A stretch of 64,000 nt of DNA. It comes from Myxococcus landrumus (lineage in GTDB: Bacteria; Myxococcota; Myxococcia; Myxococcales; Myxococcaceae). The stretch is taken from NCBI RefSeq assembly GCF_017301635.1, contig NZ_CP071091.1, forward strand, positions 8,982,501 to 9,046,500, written 5' to 3'. The notes below the pieces were generated by a model, which saw only the letters and a program-made list of their open reading frames with translations, made no database searches and was not told the origin of the DNA. The position numbers and the translations under genes are program-made. Below, one piece after another: positions 54,174-64,000 of the stretch (within the stretch, counting starts at the first letter, position 1; every line of letters starts with the position of its first letter).

Positions 54174-55466
54174 CTACTGGGCGTCCGCCAGGGGGGCCCA
54201 GTCCGGCGTCAGCAGCGTGCCCTTCTCCGCCCGGAGGGGGAGCTGGTTGTTGCCGTCCGACGTCATCACGTAGAGCTGCGTGCCGCCCGCGCGGGTGGAC
54301 GTGAAGAGGATGAGCCGGCCGTTGGGCGAGAAAGCGGGCTCCTCGTTGTTGCCCTGGTCCTGCGTCATGCGCGTCACCTTGCCCGTCTCCACGTTGACGG
54401 TGAAGAGGTCGAACGCGTTGCGCTCGTCGCGCGCGGTGAAGACGATGAGGTCGCCGCGCGGAGACCAGTCCGGCGTCTGGTTGTAGTTGCCCTGGAACGT
54501 GAGCCGCCGCACGCCCGAACCATCCGCGCCCATGATGTAGATTTGCGGGCTGCCACCGCGGTTGGACACGAAGGCGATGCGCTTGCCGTCGGGAGACCAG
54601 GTCGGGCTGGTGTTCAGTCCGTAGGGCGTGTCGGTGATGGCCTTGGCGCCCGAGCCATCCGCGTTGGCCACGTAGATCTGCGCGCTCTCACCCTCGGCCA
54701 GCGAGTACGCCAGGCGCTTGCCGTCGGGAGAGAAGGCACCACCCGTCGCCATCTGCCCTGAAGACACCACCAGCTTCGCCTCGCCACCGGGGTGCTGCAC
54801 CCAGATGTCCGGGCGGTTCTTGCGGTACGACGTGTACGCCACCTGCGCGCCGTCGTTGCTCAGCGAGGGCAGGATGTTGATGCCGCCCTTGGTGAGGACC
54901 ACGGGATTGCCGCCGTCCCAGTCCGCCACCACGATGTCGCGGTTCTGGCCCGCCTTGCGCACGTAGGTGATGCGCGACAGGAACGGGCTGGGCTCGCGGG
55001 TGAAGTGCCGGTAGAGCGCGTCCGCCAGCCGGTGCGCCAGCAGCGACGGGTTGCTCGCCGGCGCGTCCTTGGTCACCTTCAGGTCCTCGCGCCCGGTGCC
55101 CACGTTGAACAGGCGCAGCTCGCCGCGCAGCGTGCCGGCGTCGTCCGCCAGCGACACCTTCACCAGGGCCTCCGCGCCCACGTCCGCCCAGCGGCTGAAG
55201 GTGATGGTGCCGGCCGCCATGCCCTCCTTGGGGTCGGCGGTGAAGCTCTTGCGGTCCAGGACCTGGAGGACGCCGGAGGCCGAGAGGTCGAAGGTGAAGG
55301 CCGCGTCGAAGGCGTTCGCCTGCCCCTTCGCGCCCTCGTTCTGGGCGAGCGGCGCGGGCACCGCCACGGGCAGCGGGCGGAAGTTGGCGCCCGAGATTTC
55401 AATCGTCGGAGTCTGCGCGAGCGCCGCGAGCGGGAGGAGGACGAGGGAGAGGAGCAGGGCTTTCAT
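54174..55466 (-). CDS. tolB: Tol-Pal system periplasmic protein TolB
   Basis: 430 residues from the ATG at 55466, overlapping the tolA-like stop by four bases. Signal peptide ends near LAALAQ. A TolB N-terminal domain (about 20-145) is followed by six PD40 beta-propeller blades with repeats such as GGAFSPDGKRLAYS, TSPTWSPDGKRIAFVSNR and EPAFSPNGRLILFTS. TolB connects TolA and Pal during outer-membrane constriction. Pal does not follow, unlike in most Tol operons. Confidence 0.95.
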   Translation of the reverse strand: MKALLLSLVLLPLAALAQTPTIEISGANFRPLPVAVPAPLAQNEGAKGQANAFDAAFTFDLSASGVLQVLDRKSFTADPKEGMAAGTITFSRWADVGAEALVKVSLADDAGTLRGELRLFNVGTGREDLKVTKDAPASNPSLLAHRLADALYRHFTREPSPFLSRITYVRKAGQNRDIVVADWDGGNPVVLTKGGINILPSLSNDGAQVAYTSYRKNRPDIWVQHPGGEAKLVVSSGQMATGGAFSPDGKRLAYSLAEGESAQIYVANADGSGAKAITDTPYGLNTSPTWSPDGKRIAFVSNRGGSPQIYIMGADGSGVRRLTFQGNYNQTPDWSPRGDLIVFTARDERNAFDLFTVNVETGKVTRMTQDQGNNEEPAFSPNGRLILFTSTRAGGTQLYVMTSDGNNQLPLRAEKGTLLTPDWAPLADAQ

Positions 55467-56248
55467 AGGGCGTTGAAACTCAGGTTGACGCCGTTCTTCT
55501 GCAGCGCGTCTCGAAGGTGGTCGGGAGGAGGCGAGAAGGGAGAGGCCTTGCGCACGGCGGCGAGGACCGCCGAGTCGAACAGGTCATTCCCACTGGGCTT
55601 CGTGAGCTTCACATCGAGCACTTCACCCGAGCGGCCCAGGCGCAGCGCCACCAGGGCCTTCAGATGCATGCGCTCCGACTCCGGAATCGTGTCCGCGACG
55701 CTGTAGTTCCGGCGCACCTGGACCTGGAGCAGGCCGAAGTAGCGCTCGCCCTCGGCGGTGGCCGAGTCGCCGTCCGGGTCTCCGTCCTCGGCGCCCTCGG
55801 GCTCTTCGTCCGGGGCCGCCTTGGCCGTCTTGTCGAATGCGCCGAAGAGACGCTTGCGTCGGTCCTCGCCCTCCCGCTCACCCTTGACGGGCGTGGGCTT
55901 GGGCGCGGAGGAGGGCTCCGGCTTGACGCCGGGGATGGGCACCGCGACGGCGTTGGAGGAGGGCGCGGGCGGCGCCTCCGGCGCGGGCTTGGGCGCATCC
56001 ACCTGCTTGGGCGGCGGAGGCAGTTGCTCCTTGCGCGGCAGGAGCTTGGCGTCCCGGGGCTTGCCCAGGCGCACCAGCGTGGCGCGGATGGGCTGCGCGG
56101 TCAGGTCCACCTTGGGCGCGCTGTTGAAGCGCGCGTACAGCACCGCGGCCAGCAGCAGGGCGATGTGCCCCACCACCGACGCGACGACGAACGGCGACAC
56201 GCGCGCGGAGCGGTTGACGAGCAGGCTGTGGCTCACCGCGGAGTGCAT
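55463..56248 (-). CDS. tolA: TonB/TolA-type energy transducer
   Basis: 261 residues from the ATG at 56248. A cytoplasmic N-terminus, one transmembrane helix (about 18-40, SPFVVASVVGHIALLLAAVLYA), a Pro/Lys/Ala-rich periplasmic spacer (about 70-165) and a C-terminal TonB/TolA domain (about 170-261, GEVLDVKLTKPSGNDLFDSAV) are visible. It is named TolA from the operon order; by domain it could equally be called TonB-like. It couples TolQR proton flow to the outer membrane. Confidence 0.9.
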   Translation of the reverse strand: MHSAVSHSLLVNRSARVSPFVVASVVGHIALLLAAVLYARFNSAPKVDLTAQPIRATLVRLGKPRDAKLLPRKEQLPPPPKQVDAPKPAPEAPPAPSSNAVAVPIPGVKPEPSSAPKPTPVKGEREGEDRRKRLFGAFDKTAKAAPDEEPEGAEDGDPDGDSATAEGERYFGLLQVQVRRNYSVADTIPESERMHLKALVALRLGRSGEVLDVKLTKPSGNDLFDSAVLAAVRKASPFSPPPDHLRDALQKNGVNLSFNAL

Positions 56249-56251
56249 GGG

Positions 56252-56725
56252 CTAGCGCTTCGCCTCCTTCGGCTTCTTCGAGGTCGACGGAGCATTGGAC
56301 GTCTTGGACCCCGTGGACGGGTCCGTAATCATGCCCACGTTGTTGATGCCCGCGCGCTGCGCCGCCGCCATGACCTCCACCACGACGCCATAGGGCACGT
56401 CGCGGTCGGCGTGGAGGAAGACCTCCTTGTCCGCCTGCACCTTGGCGTTGGCGGCAAGCTTCGTCTCCAGCTCCTCCATCGGCACCTCGGCGTCGCCGAT
56501 GTAGACCTTCTTGCCGGCGTCGATGGAGAGGACGACCTTCTTCTCCGTCGCCTCCACGGGCGCGGCCTTCGTCTCCGGCAGGTTCACCTTCACGCCCTGC
56601 TGGATGAGGGGCGCGGTCACCATGAAGATGATGAGCAGCACCAGCATCACGTCGACCATCGGCGTGACGTTGATTTCGCTCATCGTGGTGCGGCCACCGC
56701 CGCGATTGCCTCCGCCCATTCCCAT
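56252..56725 (-). CDS. tolR: TolR/ExbD family protein
   Basis: 157 residues from the ATG at 56725 with GGAGG five bases upstream. A Gly-rich start precedes EINVTPMVDVMLVLLIIFMV, where the aspartate carries protons. A periplasmic domain (about 45-130) and a Ser/Lys/Pro tail follow. It forms the proton-driven motor with TolQ. Confidence 0.94.
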   Translation of the reverse strand: MGMGGGNRGGGRTTMSEINVTPMVDVMLVLLIIFMVTAPLIQQGVKVNLPETKAAPVEATEKKVVLSIDAGKKVYIGDAEVPMEELETKLAANAKVQADKEVFLHADRDVPYGVVVEVMAAAQRAGINNVGMITDPSTGSKTSNAPSTSKKPKEAKR

Positions 56726-56738
56726 GGTCGCCTCCGCC

Positions 56739-57416
56739 CTACCGGAAGAAGTGACGCTTGATGATGTTGAGGAAGTCCGCGGAGAAGTTGGACATCTCCG
56801 TGTCGAACACCTTGATGCGGCTGACGAACGAGTTGTAGGCGACCACGGCCGGAATCGCCGCGAACAGGCCCGCCGCCGTGGCGAAGAGCGCGTTGCCCAC
56901 CGGCGCGGCCACTGTCGCCAGCGTGGCGTTGCCCTGCTCCGCAATCTGGTTGAACGCGCTGAGGATGCCGATGACGGTGCCGAACAGGCCCACGAAGGGG
57001 GACGCCGCGCCCACCGTGCCGAGGAACGACACGCGCGCCTCCAGCTCCGTGATTTGCGACGTCGAGGCGCGGTTCAGCGCGCGCTCCACGTTCTCGATGC
57101 CGCCCAGCCGCTCGGCCATGGCGCCCTCGGCGCCGCCTTCCTTGGCCTGGGCCAGCTTGGTCAGCTCCTCGTAGCCGGCGCAGAAGACCTTGGACAGGGG
57201 CGAGGCATCGAGCTTCTGGGCCGTCTGGTAGATGGCCTCCAGGCGGGACGCCTTCCAGAAGGTGTCGAGGAAGGTGAGAGACTGTGCGCGTGCCTTGGCG
57301 AGCTGGGAGGCCTTCATCGCGATGAGGGCCCAGGAAGCCACGGAGACCCCCATCAGGAGCAGCAGGACGGCCAGCTCGATGAAGGAAGCGTCGCGGATGA
57401 TCTCCACGTAGTTCAT
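56739..57416 (-). CDS. tolQ: TolQ/ExbB family protein
   Basis: 225 residues from the ATG at 57416 (MNYVEIIRDASF). An in-frame ATG at 57449 would add 11 residues, but a promoter-like pair at 57459-57487 would place it almost at the transcript start. Three transmembrane helices; helices 2 and 3 contain GTVGAASPFVGLFGTVIGI and AAGLFAAIPAVVAYN. It is the stator partner of TolR. First gene of tolQ-R-A-B. Nothing supports the much longer upstream open frame. Confidence 0.93.
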   Translation of the reverse strand: MNYVEIIRDASFIELAVLLLLMGVSVASWALIAMKASQLAKARAQSLTFLDTFWKASRLEAIYQTAQKLDASPLSKVFCAGYEELTKLAQAKEGGAEGAMAERLGGIENVERALNRASTSQITELEARVSFLGTVGAASPFVGLFGTVIGILSAFNQIAEQGNATLATVAAPVGNALFATAAGLFAAIPAVVAYNSFVSRIKVFDTEMSNFSADFLNIIKRHFFR

Positions 57417-57458
57417 GGCGCCGAGCGCCAGGGGCAAGTGGGGCGTCATGAGGTGGAG

Positions 57459-57487
57459 CGCGTAACACTCCGCTACAACTGGGTCAA
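57459..57487 (-). promoter_or_regulatory. Candidate promoter of the tol operon
   Basis: Minus-strand TTGACC (57482-57487) and TACGCG (57459-57464) are 17 bases apart, upstream of tolQ. The -35 matches well and the -10 only partly. Confidence 0.4.
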
Positions 57488-57611
57488 ACAAACGGGGCTC
57501 GGCCGGCTGCTTGTGGTTACTTGGCCGCCGGGATGAATAATTCCCGCAAGGGGTCGTCCGAGGTGATTGAAACGGGCCGAACACCTCATCACCCCAAGAC
57601 AGGTTGCCCCC

Positions 57612-58895
57612 ATGAACTCCAGACTGCTGGTTGCATTCCTCTGCCTGGCGGCGGTCTCGACCGGTTGTATCGTCCACGACCCTGGCTATGACGAACCCGG
57701 AGATGTGACGTTCCGGTGGACCTTTGGTGGTCTGCGCTGCAACGAAGACCGCGACATCAAGGGCGTCAACATCACGATTCCCGGTGAGCGGCTGGCCAAC
57801 GATGGCCGCTACCCGTGCCAGGCGAACGGCTTCGACGGCATCGTGCTGCACGACTTCGAGCCGGGCACCTACAGCTTCAACCTCGTGGCCGTCAGCTATG
57901 CGGGCCGGGAGCTGTACGAGGTGAGCGGTACGTTCCGGGTGGATGGCGATGTGGTGGTGGACATCGACCTCACGCCGATTGGCGCCTCGCCGTCCTTCGC
58001 GTACGTCAACTGGTTGTTCCCCAACGGTGACTCGTGCAGCCGGGCGGGGGTGGTCTCCGTGGAGGCCCGAGTGGATGGGGGCGAGTGGGCGCGCTTCGAC
58101 TGCGCGGCGGGCTTCGGTGGCAGCAGCATCAAGACGCCGTACCTGGACCCGGGCGAGCACAACCTGGAGCTGGTGGGGCTCGATGCGCAGCGGCGCACGC
58201 TCTACAGCCACTCGGGCCGGTTCACCACGCGCTACGGTGAGCCGACGTCCTACACCGCCACGCTGCGCAGCACCGCCAGCTTCGCGTCCATCCAGTGGGA
58301 GTTCGAGTCGGGGAGCAGCTCGGTGGGCTGCAGCCAGGCGGGAGTGGCGTCGGTGGATGCCCGCGTGGATGGGGGCCAGTGGGTGCGCTTCAGTTGCTCG
58401 GAGGGACGTGTGGGGGCGGGCGTCACCACGCCGTCGCTCACCCCGGGCGACCATGACCTGCAGCTCGTCGCCATCGATGGGCAGGGGCGTCCCTGGTACC
58501 ACTACACCGGGCGGTTCTCGGTCCGGTCCGGCGAGACGAAGAACGTGCTGGCCCGGCTGTGGGTGATTGGCGGGGCGTCCATCAAGTGGGAGCTGCGCGC
58601 GGGGGGGGCCGCGCAGAGCTGCGCCCAGGCGGGCATCTCCGAGGTGGCCATCAACTTCCGCGACGTCTTCACCGGCGAGTGGGTGTACGGCATCGTCGGT
58701 GACCGCCACGGCTGCAACGACGCGCCGGTGGTCTTCGAGTTCCTCCGTCCGGGCCGCTACGAGGTGGAGATGAAGGCGCGGACGAGCAACGGCGTGGAGT
58801 ACTTCTCGGTGGACGACAGCCTGTTCGTCGACATCGTGGGGCACCAGTTCCCGGGGCCGCAGAACGCGCTGCTCGTGTCGATGTTCCCCCGGTAG
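57612..58895 (+). CDS. Putative lipoprotein with four tandem Cys-containing beta domains
   Basis: 427 residues from the ATG at 57612. The signal peptide ends in AAVSTGC. Four units of about 90-100 residues follow (roughly 30-125, 126-220, 221-315 and 316-425). Each begins with a Trp-containing strand (FRWTF, VNWLF, IQWEF, IKWEL), has a first cysteine about ten residues later and a second before the middle, then a LxPGxHxLxL-type strand (FEPGTYSFNL, LDPGEHNLEL, LTPGDHDLQL, LRPGRYEVEM). The pattern suggests disulfide-stabilised Ig-like or carboxypeptidase-regulatory-like beta sandwiches on the surface. No known family is recognised. Confidence 0.9.
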   Translation: MNSRLLVAFLCLAAVSTGCIVHDPGYDEPGDVTFRWTFGGLRCNEDRDIKGVNITIPGERLANDGRYPCQANGFDGIVLHDFEPGTYSFNLVAVSYAGRELYEVSGTFRVDGDVVVDIDLTPIGASPSFAYVNWLFPNGDSCSRAGVVSVEARVDGGEWARFDCAAGFGGSSIKTPYLDPGEHNLELVGLDAQRRTLYSHSGRFTTRYGEPTSYTATLRSTASFASIQWEFESGSSSVGCSQAGVASVDARVDGGQWVRFSCSEGRVGAGVTTPSLTPGDHDLQLVAIDGQGRPWYHYTGRFSVRSGETKNVLARLWVIGGASIKWELRAGGAAQSCAQAGISEVAINFRDVFTGEWVYGIVGDRHGCNDAPVVFEFLRPGRYEVEMKARTSNGVEYFSVDDSLFVDIVGHQFPGPQNALLVSMFPR

Positions 58896-58923
58896 CTTGA
58901 GCTCACTCGCTCGTGGGGTGAAC

Positions 58924-58958
58924 AAGAGGGTCGGAGCCCAGCGCTCCGGCCCTCTTTG
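58924..58958 (+). terminator. Intrinsic terminator after the repeat lipoprotein gene
   Basis: AGAGGGTCGGAGC (58925-58937) pairs with GCTCCGGCCCTCT (58943-58955), 13 positions with one G-U and a five-base loop. TTTGCCTTT follows. This is a well-formed intrinsic terminator. Confidence 0.8.
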
Positions 58959-59009
58959 CCTTTGGGGCGGGCCGTGGAGTTGGCACCAAACGTGATAGGG
59001 AAACCCGGC

Positions 59010-59822
59010 ATGCGGCAAGCCAGCCACAGTCCCATTGGTGTCTTCGATTCAGGTGTCGGAGGGCTCACGGTCCTCAAGTCGCTCATGGAGCATCTCCCCC
59101 ATGAGAGCACGGTGTATCTGGGGGACACGGCGCGCGTCCCCTACGGCACCAAGTCCGGCGAGGTGGTGACGCGCTACTCGCTGAAGAACGCGGAGTTCCT
59201 CCTCGAGCGAGGCATCAAGCTGCTGGTGGTGGCGTGCAACACGGCGTCGTCCGTGGCGCTGCCGGCGCTGGAGGCGGCGCTGCCCGTGCCGGTGGTGGGC
59301 GTGATTGGGCCGGGCGCGCAGGCGGCGCTGGCGCGGACGCAGGGCGGCGGCGTGGGCGTCATCGGCACGCAGGGCACCATCCGCTCCGGGGCCTATCAGC
59401 GCGCGCTCGAGGCCCAGGACCCACGGGTGAGGGTGAAGGCCCGCGCGTGTCCGCTCTTCGTGCCGCTGGCGGAGGAGGGGTGGACCACCGGGGACGTGCC
59501 CATGCTGACGGCGCGCGAGTACCTGGGTGAGTTCGCTCGGGACGGCGTGGACACCCTGGTGCTCGGGTGCACGCACTACCCGCTGCTCAAGGGCGTCATC
59601 CAGGAGGTGGTGGGGCCGAAGGTCGCGCTGGTGGACTCCGCGGAGGCCACCGCGCAGGCCGTGGTGGCGCTGCTGGAGGGCATGGAGCTGCTGGCGCCCG
59701 CGACGAGCACGCCGTCTCACACGTACTTCGTCACGGACGTGCCCGAGCGCTTCACCGAGGTGGGCGCCCGGTTCCTGGGGCGGCCCATCGCCAGCGCGGA
59801 GCAGGTGGACCTGAAGTTCTGA
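59010..59822 (+). CDS. murI: Glutamate racemase
   Basis: 270 residues from the ATG at 59010; a frame open from 58956 adds a poor N-terminus. It has PIGVFDSGVGGLTVLK at the start, the first catalytic cysteine in VVACNTASS (about residue 75) and the second in LVLGCTHYPLL (about 188). It makes D-glutamate for peptidoglycan in the cytoplasm. The length is normal. Confidence 0.96.
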   Translation: MRQASHSPIGVFDSGVGGLTVLKSLMEHLPHESTVYLGDTARVPYGTKSGEVVTRYSLKNAEFLLERGIKLLVVACNTASSVALPALEAALPVPVVGVIGPGAQAALARTQGGGVGVIGTQGTIRSGAYQRALEAQDPRVRVKARACPLFVPLAEEGWTTGDVPMLTAREYLGEFARDGVDTLVLGCTHYPLLKGVIQEVVGPKVALVDSAEATAQAVVALLEGMELLAPATSTPSHTYFVTDVPERFTEVGARFLGRPIASAEQVDLKF

Positions 59823-59837
59823 GGCGCCGGGCGCCTC
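59821..59837. terminator. Hairpin between convergent murI and carF
   Basis: GAGGCGC and GCGCCTC form a seven-pair stem with a CGG loop at the end of murI, between convergent genes. No T-run follows. Confidence 0.45.
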
Positions 59838-59842
59838 CGCGC

Positions 59843-60703
59843 TCAGGACGGGCGCGTGGGGGCGGGCGCGGGCGCGGCGTCCTCGGTGGTGGCCTTGGTG
59901 AGCAGCTCCTTGGCCGCCTGGACGACGGGGGCCTGGGTCGCGCCCTGGACCTCCACCAGCGCACGCGCGGCCTCATCGCCGATGTCATCCTCGCGCGGCA
60001 CCAGGCCGGTGACGCGGGTGACCAGGCGCTCCATCAGCGGGAAGAAGCTCACGGCGTTGAGCGGCCAGTTCAGCCAGCCCACGGTGATGCAGTAGTACTT
60101 GTTGAACGGCGCGGTGTGGTGGATGCGGTGGTGCGCCGGGGGCAGGATGAGGTGGATGCGCTGCAGGAAGCCGATGAGGGCCGGCGGCGAGTCCATGTGC
60201 GACCACTTGTGGAACTGATTGGTCGCCATCACCCAGAAAATCATCGCGCCCAGGAAGCTGGCGCAGAACACCCAGCCGGAGTTGCTCAGCGGCATGGACA
60301 CGGCGGCCACGGCCACGGGCAGGGAGATGAGGCAGTTGTTGCCGTTGGTCTCCACGAAGTCGTGGCGGGTGATGGCCTTCTCGTCGACGTGGTGCTCGCG
60401 GAAGGGGCGGATGAGGGCCTTGCCCAGGACGGGCATGTTCGTGGAGCCCCACGTGTCGCCCATCCAGTGGACGAAGCCGGAGACGAAGTCCGCGGCCAGG
60501 TAGCCCAGGAGCACCGCGCTCAGGAGGAGCCATGGCCCTCCGTGCGGATTGCTGTAGAGCCGGTACACCAGGAACAGCTCCAGGGCCATGAAGCTGACGA
60601 TGGCGCCAATCTCCATGGCGCGAATCGCGGGGGAGTAGCCCTCCGCCAGGGCTTGAGCGTCCTGGAGGCGGACCTGGGTCTTGATCTCGTTCGTCTTTTT
60701 CAT
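59843..60703 (-). CDS. carF: Plasmanylethanolamine desaturase CarF
   Basis: 286 residues from the ATG at 60703. It is a TMEM189/Kua-type membrane desaturase with four to five helices and the eight-plus histidine pattern: FVSGFVHWMGDTWG (His79), FREHHVDEKAITRHDF (His104, His105, His114), NQFHKWSH (165, 169) and PAHHRIHH (191-196). In M. xanthus CarF makes the vinyl-ether bond of plasmalogens and is needed to sense singlet oxygen in light-induced carotenoid synthesis. Human PEDS1 is the homologue. The Ala/Pro/Thr C-terminal tail is variable. Confidence 0.95.
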   Translation of the reverse strand: MKKTNEIKTQVRLQDAQALAEGYSPAIRAMEIGAIVSFMALELFLVYRLYSNPHGGPWLLLSAVLLGYLAADFVSGFVHWMGDTWGSTNMPVLGKALIRPFREHHVDEKAITRHDFVETNGNNCLISLPVAVAAVSMPLSNSGWVFCASFLGAMIFWVMATNQFHKWSHMDSPPALIGFLQRIHLILPPAHHRIHHTAPFNKYYCITVGWLNWPLNAVSFFPLMERLVTRVTGLVPREDDIGDEAARALVEVQGATQAPVVQAAKELLTKATTEDAAPAPAPTRPS

Positions 60704-60753
60704 CCGTGGAGTCCTGGACGTTGGCGCCGTTGATCAACGCACCCGCAGAGCTG

Positions 60754-60783
60754 TACGTACCCCAGTCGCTTTCGGCTTTTCAA
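60754..60783 (-). promoter_or_regulatory. Candidate promoter of carF
   Basis: Minus-strand TTGAAA (60778-60783) and TACGTA (60754-60759) are 18 bases apart, about 50 bases before the carF ATG in a 247-base divergent gap that has no gene. Confidence 0.4.
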
Positions 60784-60950
60784 CGGACCGGAAGTTCGTA
60801 GTCGCACTGGAGGTTGGCTACGTGGCGGACGGGCGGCGGCCGCAAGAATTGCGTGGGTCCCAGGCGGGCAGGCGCCCATGGCGGGACATGCGGGGTTGAC
60901 GCTTACCTTGTGTCGTGAGGAAGCGACTGGTACGGTCCGCCCACTCGGCA

Positions 60951-61508
<558 letters not shown>

Positions 61509-61533
61509 GCCCCGTGCCGGACCTCCTCCCCGG

Positions 61534-63006
<1,473 letters not shown>

Positions 63007-63128
63007 ATGGCGTGGCACCGTCGCACAGGTGATGCCGGGGGTGGGAGGGGAAAGCCCCGCCATCCGCCTGGGGTGCGTGGGGCGCTTCGGCCCGGCCGTG
63101 GTAGGTTGGGCTCCTTCCGCGCCGCGCC

Positions 63129-63821
63129 ATGATTCAATTCTTCCACGTCTACAAGGCGTATCCCGGCGATCCGCCGGTCCTCTCGGACATCAACCTCAGC
63201 GTGGAGAAGGGTGAGTTCGTCTTCCTCACGGGCCCGTCTGGCGCCGGGAAGACGACGCTGCTCAAGCTCATCTTCTGCGCGGAGAAGGCCACCAAGGGGC
63301 AGATTCTGGTGGGCGGCCGCAACATCGCCCGCATCCGCGAGTCCGCCGTGCCGTACCTGCGGCGCAACATCGGGGTGGTGTTCCAGGACTTCAAGCTGCT
63401 GCCGCACCGGACGGTGGAGGACAACGTGTCCTTCACGCTGGACGTGCTGGGGGTGCCTCGCGCGGAGGCTCGCGACAAGGTGCGGCGGATGCTGAAGCTG
63501 GTGGGCCTGGAGCACAAGGCGGACTCGTTCCCGCTGCGGCTCTCGGGTGGAGAGCAGCAGCGCGTGGTGATTGCGCGCGCGCTCGTGAACGACCCGACCA
63601 TCCTGCTCGCGGACGAGCCCACGGGAAACCTGGACCCGGCGCTCACCGTCGAAATCATGGACCTGCTCACCCAGGTGAACATCCGAGGCACCACCGTGAT
63701 TGTGGCCACGCACGACGCCACGCTGCTGGCGCGCTACCAGAAGCGCACGGTGCGGCTGGAGCGCGGGCAAATCGTCTCCGACGAGGACGGCGTCAAGGCG
63801 GCGCGGCGGATGGTGGTATGA
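63129..63821 (+). CDS. ftsE: Cell division ABC transporter ATPase FtsE
   Basis: 230 residues from the ATG at 63129. It has IQFFHVYKAYPG at the start, Walker A GPSGAGKTT (35-43), signature LSGGEQQRV and Walker B ILLADEPTGNLDP. It is slightly longer than E. coli FtsE because of the C-terminal tail. With FtsX it activates cell-wall hydrolases at the septum. Its stop overlaps the ftsX start (ATGA). Confidence 0.95.
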   Translation: MIQFFHVYKAYPGDPPVLSDINLSVEKGEFVFLTGPSGAGKTTLLKLIFCAEKATKGQILVGGRNIARIRESAVPYLRRNIGVVFQDFKLLPHRTVEDNVSFTLDVLGVPRAEARDKVRRMLKLVGLEHKADSFPLRLSGGEQQRVVIARALVNDPTILLADEPTGNLDPALTVEIMDLLTQVNIRGTTVIVATHDATLLARYQKRTVRLERGQIVSDEDGVKAARRMVV

Positions 63822-64000
63822 GCGCGCTGGCGAAGACGCGGTACTTCTGGCGCTCGGCGGCGGTGGGGCTCAAGCACTCGCCCTTCGTGCACTTCATCGC
63901 GGTGACGACCATCGCGATTGCGTTGTTCGCCGCGGGGCTCGCACGAAGCGGCGCCCGCATGCTGGACAACCTGCTCGCGTCCCTGGGCGGCGAGGTGGAG
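63818..64000 (+). CDS. ftsX: Cell division permease FtsX (partial, C-terminus outside window)
   Basis: Only 61 residues are in the window, starting at the ATG at 63818, four bases before the end of ftsE. The N-terminus TRYFWRSAAVGLKHSPFVHF followed by one hydrophobic helix (IAVTTIAIALFAAGLA) fits FtsX, and the overlap with ftsE supports the call. Confidence 0.9.
   Translation, partial: MSALAKTRYFWRSAAVGLKHSPFVHFIAVTTIAIALFAAGLARSGARMLDNLLASLGGEVE

Noticed and set aside
57417..59027. Very long N-terminal extension of tolQ on the minus strand
   Set aside because: It lies antisense to the four-repeat lipoprotein gene; TolQ proteins begin near 57416.

Overview
The window is high-GC DNA from a myxobacterium (Myxococcota, suborder Cystobacterineae; Myxococcus/Corallococcus/Cystobacter-like). 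The evidence is the gene content: the complete myxobacterial type IV pilus (T4P) cluster pilB-T-C-S-R ... I-H-G-A, D-S2-R2-M-N-O-P-Q, followed by an SgmX-type TPR protein, a CarF plasmalogen desaturase, many lipoproteins, and NtrC-type two-component systems. From memory, Myxococcus xanthus carries the pil genes as one uninterrupted block. Here the block is split by a glycan locus and pilA-G-H-I is on the opposite strand, so this is probably not M. xanthus itself.

Layout. (1) 1-2953, minus strand: trmB, a response-regulator diguanylate cyclase, a small lipoprotein and the N-terminal part of a Pro/Thr-rich protein. (2) 3023-11365, plus: ribF, then the T4P motor and regulatory genes pilB, pilT, pilC, pilS, pilR. 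(3) 11399-20209: an accessory glycan locus in two divergent arms. The minus arm has a family-2 glycosyltransferase, a methyltransferase and an FAD oxidoreductase. The plus arm has a WecE-type sugar aminotransferase, a WbqC-family protein, a GT-C-like membrane protein and a TMTC-like TPR membrane glycosyltransferase. (4) 20258-23595, minus: pilA with a clear sigma-54 promoter, a hairpin plus T-run, then pilG, pilH, pilI. (5) 23814-34565, plus: pilD, pilS2, pilR2, pilMNOPQ, a lipoprotein and a Roadblock/LC7 protein. (6) 34700-37361: efp, accB, accC. (7) 37555-48829: sgmX, an ExeA-like ATPase, tamB and an Omp85 protein with seven apparent POTRA domains. (8) 48843-50707: a lipoprotein and a Sct1/Gpt2-like acyltransferase. 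(9) 50697-57416, minus: a spinster-like MFS protein, a Ppx/GppA phosphatase, a class V aminotransferase, then tolB-tolA-tolR-tolQ read in reverse. (10) 57612-64000: a four-repeat lipoprotein, murI, carF, a conserved myxobacterial unknown, an SLC13 transporter, ftsE and the start of ftsX.

The genes combine the T4P machine (motors, platform, alignment complex, secretin, pilin, peptidase, two sensor/regulator pairs) with its polarity regulator (SgmX, possibly the Roadblock protein) and with envelope biogenesis (Tam, Tol, MurI, FtsEX, lipids). The most unusual parts are the glycan locus inside the pil cluster, the pilA/pilGHI attenuator, the seven-POTRA Omp85, the Cys-paired repeat lipoprotein, and the small conserved protein at 60951. 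No gene-free stretch exceeds 300 bases. No tRNA, rRNA, CRISPR array or insertion sequence was seen.
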